Of a stretch of DNA of 64,000 nt, positions 62,001-64,000 are shown one piece after another. A program made the position numbers and the translations under genes. Each line of letters starts with the position of its first letter. Positions within the stretch are counted from its first letter, which is position 1. The notes beneath the pieces are model-generated. The model saw only the letters and a program-made list of their open reading frames with translations, ran no database searches and was not told where the DNA came from. The stretch covers positions 51,541 through 115,540 of the forward strand of contig NZ_RCSU01000019.1 of NCBI RefSeq assembly GCF_003991355.1. The letters are read 5' to 3'. This DNA is from Pseudoflavitalea rhizosphaerae (GTDB lineage: Bacteria; Bacteroidota; Bacteroidia; Chitinophagales; Chitinophagaceae).

Positions 62001-62451
62001 TAGTGCCTTTGTTGCCGATGCGGATGGTAACATCCGATATTGGTAATCCGGTTTCTTCGTCTAGTAATATTCCACTGACCCGGCCTGGTTCTTTTTTGGA
62101 ATGGGAAGATGGAACTGCTTTGTTATTTCCCTTTTTTACAAACCAGGCAACGCCTCTTTTCTCGATCACGAAGCCGGAACGGGTAACAAGGTCCGAGAGG
62201 ATCTGCTCTACCGTTTTATTGTTGTACGTTGATGCCTGAATGGAAATGCCCTGGACTTCTTCCTGGGTATAGGCAATGCTGGTGCCTGTGGCTTTTCTTA
62301 ATTTGATAAGCGCCTGTTCCAGGCTGCCTGATTCAAACCGGATGCTGTACCTGGCATCCTGCTCCTGCGCTATGCCGGGGAGCAGGGTAAAAATCAGTAT
62401 GGTCAGGGTAAATAATCGCCTGAGTTGTTGCTTCAACCGTTTAGGTAACAT
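59020..62451 (-). CDS. TonB-dependent receptor with STN signalling domain, module 3
   Basis: This 1143-residue protein has a signal peptide (1-29), an STN domain (34-106: SIRFESGSLEQALIKLRKAT, TYNNKTVEQILSDLV), a carboxypeptidase-like domain (124-206), a plug with TLKRISGVSTTDNRRVVVRG and TLGIPNNNFTT-type edges, and a large barrel ending SFSLTVTWHL. It has no SusC-type plug motif and no SusD gene next to it, so it belongs to the other TonB-receptor type. The STN domain fits the FecR and sigma genes upstream. Its cargo is unknown; the two lipoproteins downstream are likely partners. Confidence 0.95.
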   Translation of the reverse strand: MLPKRLKQQLRRLFTLTILIFTLLPGIAQEQDARYSIRFESGSLEQALIKLRKATGTSIAYTQEEVQGISIQASTYNNKTVEQILSDLVTRSGFVIEKRGVAWFVKKGNNKAVPSSHSKKEPGRVSGILLDEETGLPISDVTIRIGNKGTTSLSDGSFSITLAPGKYEAEISSIGYGKKIISDIELKENGQLELNITLKREKNTLEGVTVRSSVRRESIASLYTRQKNEAGISNGISREQISALPDKNIGETLKRISGVSTTDNRRVVVRGIAERYNLAMMDGATLPSTDVQVRDFEFDIVPSNMVDNVIVSKTATPDMSFGFGGGLVQINTLGIPNNNFTTFSAGTKYVQGSTGKDFLGYGRGKHDYLGFDDGSRDHFPKDVIIFTGLNYKPTDPYNYQPPAGVEKTTVEMIAAQNKRIGGLERLGTRTYSAAPGQNYQFSLGRSYNTGKSRIGFVGSLSYRNEQSIDDFVQFERGDFNKMNANKYDAATGEELKPNQAKQYNFTTTWGALLNFGWSNKNHKIVARNFYSRVFANQFFRTVGWGQDLGFGDDPAIREYDRPKFIDLLQNRINAEHTIGKFKIDWSVAHNKVTNLEQDATEAWLSPQTTVNGKLYNYAPGGTTNPGVGTLNRSEYKYEESNWMADAALSYKTRIGKLDQVVKAGYQFLEKKGNYHWNILPIGVTSGIGSTVIHRPIQQWSMDFKDPLNDPYYYPADFSNNNYEGRNNNQAIFAMMDNRFTSWLRLVWGFRAEYYKYEKVKDAAAERAALNVIQDLDKQKYVDPETGKLVHRTIDASAEEIKWQHLPSVNLTITPLKNFNIRASYAKSAIRPSLIENSSFARFNYLYGRLQRNTGVISTIITHYDFRLEWYPGAGEVISAGYFRKHFKNPVEMYMDITTTNGQLELLTANSDNADVDGLEFDLRKNLGFINKGLKVLEDIWFSSNLTLQRSEVQASGFRYTALGAGEDHNGVKYSFRHKTLLKEKRPLYGQVPVLYNIGLQYTGSRLGANIAFNHAGYKTLTVGMLPQYSEYERPRNQMDAQLSYKFTKSKKIEAKLNMSNLLNSPFRFFINSQETYKVKPGSNIMEMKEWSDVYEWKFGFSDKYEEGYYETDPDGKEKRRIGDINTLTRKVGSSFSLTVTWHL

Positions 62452-62539
62452 AAATTTGCTTTTGCTTTTTTGTTGTTTTTTACAATGAAAAAAATAGCAT
62501 GGGCCCTGTTCGTAGCAGGGCTTTTGCTTTTATGGGATG

Positions 62540-63535
62540 TCAATGGAGCTCAATGGAGTTGGGGCCTGTTTCACGGAAACTGCATCCGGCGAATGAACAG
62601 AATACGCCCAGTATATCTATTGCGGATTGTTTCCTGTTGAAGTTGACGCTCACGCCGGTTTGTAAGAGATCAGTATTCAGTTTACTGCTCAGGGTAATGC
62701 CAAAATGATTTTGCAGTAAGATGGCCAGGTCATTGAAACGGAGGTTCTCATAATCCCACTCACCTTTGGTCCAGCCTGTAACGGTTTCTGTGTTCACATC
62801 ATGGGAGATGGTATATGATTTTGCTGTTCTCTGATAACGGATGGCCTGTGAGCGCGTAAGTGTATCCAGGCACTGTTTCCCCCGGTTCACTGCTACAATA
62901 CCCGATACAACCGTGATGCGGGTTTCCTGGCTTTTGTCATAGCTCTGGATATTGAAGCGGGTGCCTAGAACAGTGGTGGCAAGACTATCACTGGTGCTTA
63001 CGCTGAAAGGATGGGATTTGTTGTGCGCAACAGAAAAAAGCGCCTCTCCGTGAAGCCGTATCTTGCGGTGTTCCCTGAATCCGGGATGATACTCCAGCCT
63101 GGAGTTGGCGTTGAGTGTAATTTCCGAGCCATCTGGTAAAAGAAAATGTTTCACTTCTCCTTTTCCTGTTTGAATGAGCCGGTATGCAACCTGCGATCCA
63201 CTGCTGTTGAACAAGGGTTTGAGGATACCGGATTTCCAGGTGACGATACCTGCGGAGATGATTATGGAAGACCATACGGCTGCGGCTCTCCAACCGGTTA
63301 GCATTATGCGCAGTTTGCTGTTCTTTTTCTTGTTGTTTACAAATGCCTGCCTGTCCTGTTCTGCATGGATACGGTCAAGTAACTGCAAACGGTTATCCTC
63401 ACTCAGTTCAAGATCAGTCCTGTGAAAGTTTCCGCCTTTCTCAAACCATTTTTCCAGTATTTCTTTTTCCTGCGGGCTGCAGGCGCCGGCCAGGTATTTA
63501 TCCAGCAATTCCCTGAAACGTTGTTCTGTTTGCAT
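62540..63535 (-). CDS. FecR family anti-sigma factor, module 3
   Basis: This is a 331-residue protein starting at ATG 63535, which gives the family start TEQRFRELLDKYLAG; the ATG 11 codons upstream is less likely. There is a cytoplasmic domain (SPQEKEILEKWFEK), a transmembrane helix (about 82-100: WRAAAVWSSIIISAGIVTW), a FecR domain (LLPDGSEITLNANSRLEY, LHGEALFSVAHN, VLGTRFNIQSY) and a short DUF4974 end (LRFNDLAILLQNHFGITLSS). It regulates the sigma factor encoded just upstream and should be addressed by the STN domain of the receptor. Confidence 0.95.
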   Translation of the reverse strand: MQTEQRFRELLDKYLAGACSPQEKEILEKWFEKGGNFHRTDLELSEDNRLQLLDRIHAEQDRQAFVNNKKKNSKLRIMLTGWRAAAVWSSIIISAGIVTWKSGILKPLFNSSGSQVAYRLIQTGKGEVKHFLLPDGSEITLNANSRLEYHPGFREHRKIRLHGEALFSVAHNKSHPFSVSTSDSLATTVLGTRFNIQSYDKSQETRITVVSGIVAVNRGKQCLDTLTRSQAIRYQRTAKSYTISHDVNTETVTGWTKGEWDYENLRFNDLAILLQNHFGITLSSKLNTDLLQTGVSVNFNRKQSAIDILGVFCSFAGCSFRETGPNSIELH

Positions 63536-63586
63536 ACAATGGAATAGAGTACTATTTGCAAACTTCAACTACCGGAGAAATCCGGC

Positions 63587-64000
63587 TTAATGATTTGGTA
63601 ACATAGCAAAAAGGAAAAATGAAATAGCAGGCCATGAGAAGAGGAGGGATGCCAGCCTGGATACTACATCGTTCAAAAGTTTGCGTACTTTCGAAAGATG
63701 GTTCCGGACAGTTTGCGGAGCAATTTGCAGGCGATCGGCAATGGCAGTTACGCTCATACCTTCTTCGGTATTCAGCAGGTACACTTTTTTCATTTGTTCA
63801 GGGAGGTCTGTAATGGCGGTGCTTACAAAACTATCGATGGAACGGAGTTTGGCGTCGCTGTGTTCATCCGGCAGCGTATATTGATGAAGTAATTCCCGGA
63901 ACAGGTCCAGGCTTTCCGGGCGTGTGTTATTTGTTTTGATGAAGCGAAGGATCTTGTATCTGGTAATGCTGTAGAGATAATTGAAAAGAGAGGAATGGAT
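63587..64000 (-). CDS. ECF (sigma-70 family) RNA polymerase sigma factor, module 3 (5' end outside window)
   Basis: The C-terminal 137 residues are present and the frame is open to the window edge. Region 2 is partly visible (HSSLFNYLYSITRYKILRFI), region 4 fully (DLPEQMKKVYLLNTEEGMSV, ADRLQIAPQTVRNHLSKVRK). The N-terminus with the rest of region 2 lies beyond 64000. It ends 51 bases before the FecR start, completing the sigma/FecR/receptor/lipoprotein order of module 3. Confidence 0.92.
   Translation of the reverse strand: MHSSLFNYLYSITRYKILRFIKTNNTRPESLDLFRELLHQYTLPDEHSDAKLRSIDSFVSTAITDLPEQMKKVYLLNTEEGMSVTAIADRLQIAPQTVRNHLSKVRKLLNDVVSRLASLLFSWPAISFFLFAMLPNH

Noticed and set aside
1-64000. 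CRISPR arrays, tRNA or rRNA genes, insertion sequences, prophage or conjugation genes
   Set aside because: Looked for by eye on both strands: no regularly spaced repeats, no cloverleaf candidates that I could support, no transposase or integrase frames. A tRNA scan would be decisive for very short RNA genes.

Overview
The window is chromosomal DNA of a Bacteroidota bacterium. The signs are several SusC/SusD outer-membrane pairs, ECF sigma/FecR anti-sigma modules, lipoproteins with short lipoboxes ending in Cys, GH92 and GH38 glycosidases, and one promoter of the Bacteroidota type (TAnnTTTG). The gene content and protein style suggest Chitinophagaceae (Chitinophaga, Niastella or Pseudobacter relatives), but the family is inferred. 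I found no rRNA, tRNA, CRISPR array, transposase or phage gene.

Left part (1-8.3 kb): a + strand mannoside-degradation operon with an SGNH esterase, a GH38-like alpha-mannosidase, a GH92 alpha-mannosidase, a ROK sugar kinase and a LacI regulator. It plausibly deacylates and trims mannose-rich glycans and phosphorylates the released sugar. From 8.3 to 10.1 kb lies a scarred zone: an ORF that may be a clipped anti-sigma domain, an ECF sigma factor, and two decayed halves of a HipS/HipT kinase toxin, one without its N-terminus and one without its catalytic centre.

Housekeeping part (10.3-21.3 kb): class I ribonucleotide reductase (nrdB, then a short nrdA), a cobalamin riboswitch controlling metE, a YciA-like thioesterase, a large secreted zinc metalloprotease, an orphan class I isoprenoid-synthase-like protein, and a ring-cleaving VOC dioxygenase.

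Transport part (21.4-54.3 kb): a heavy-metal efflux operon on the - strand in which the CzcA-type RND pump is fused to its TolC-like outer-membrane partner. Next is a sigma/FecR/SusC/SusD module ending in a double beta-propeller protein. A five-gene - strand operon follows: response regulator, histidine kinase, outer-membrane beta-barrel, LtaS-like sulfatase-fold transferase and PAP2 phosphatase. Divergent from it is a second sigma/FecR/SusC/SusD module with DUF4843, PKD-like and double-thioredoxin lipoprotein or secreted partners. A 100-nt nested GC-rich palindrome sits after it.

Right part (54.5-64 kb): an arsenic operon (arsR, arsM, acr3, arsC) with two matching 16-bp operators, then a third sigma/FecR/TonB-receptor module on the - strand that ends in two tandem paralogous lipoproteins. 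Its sigma gene runs off the window edge.
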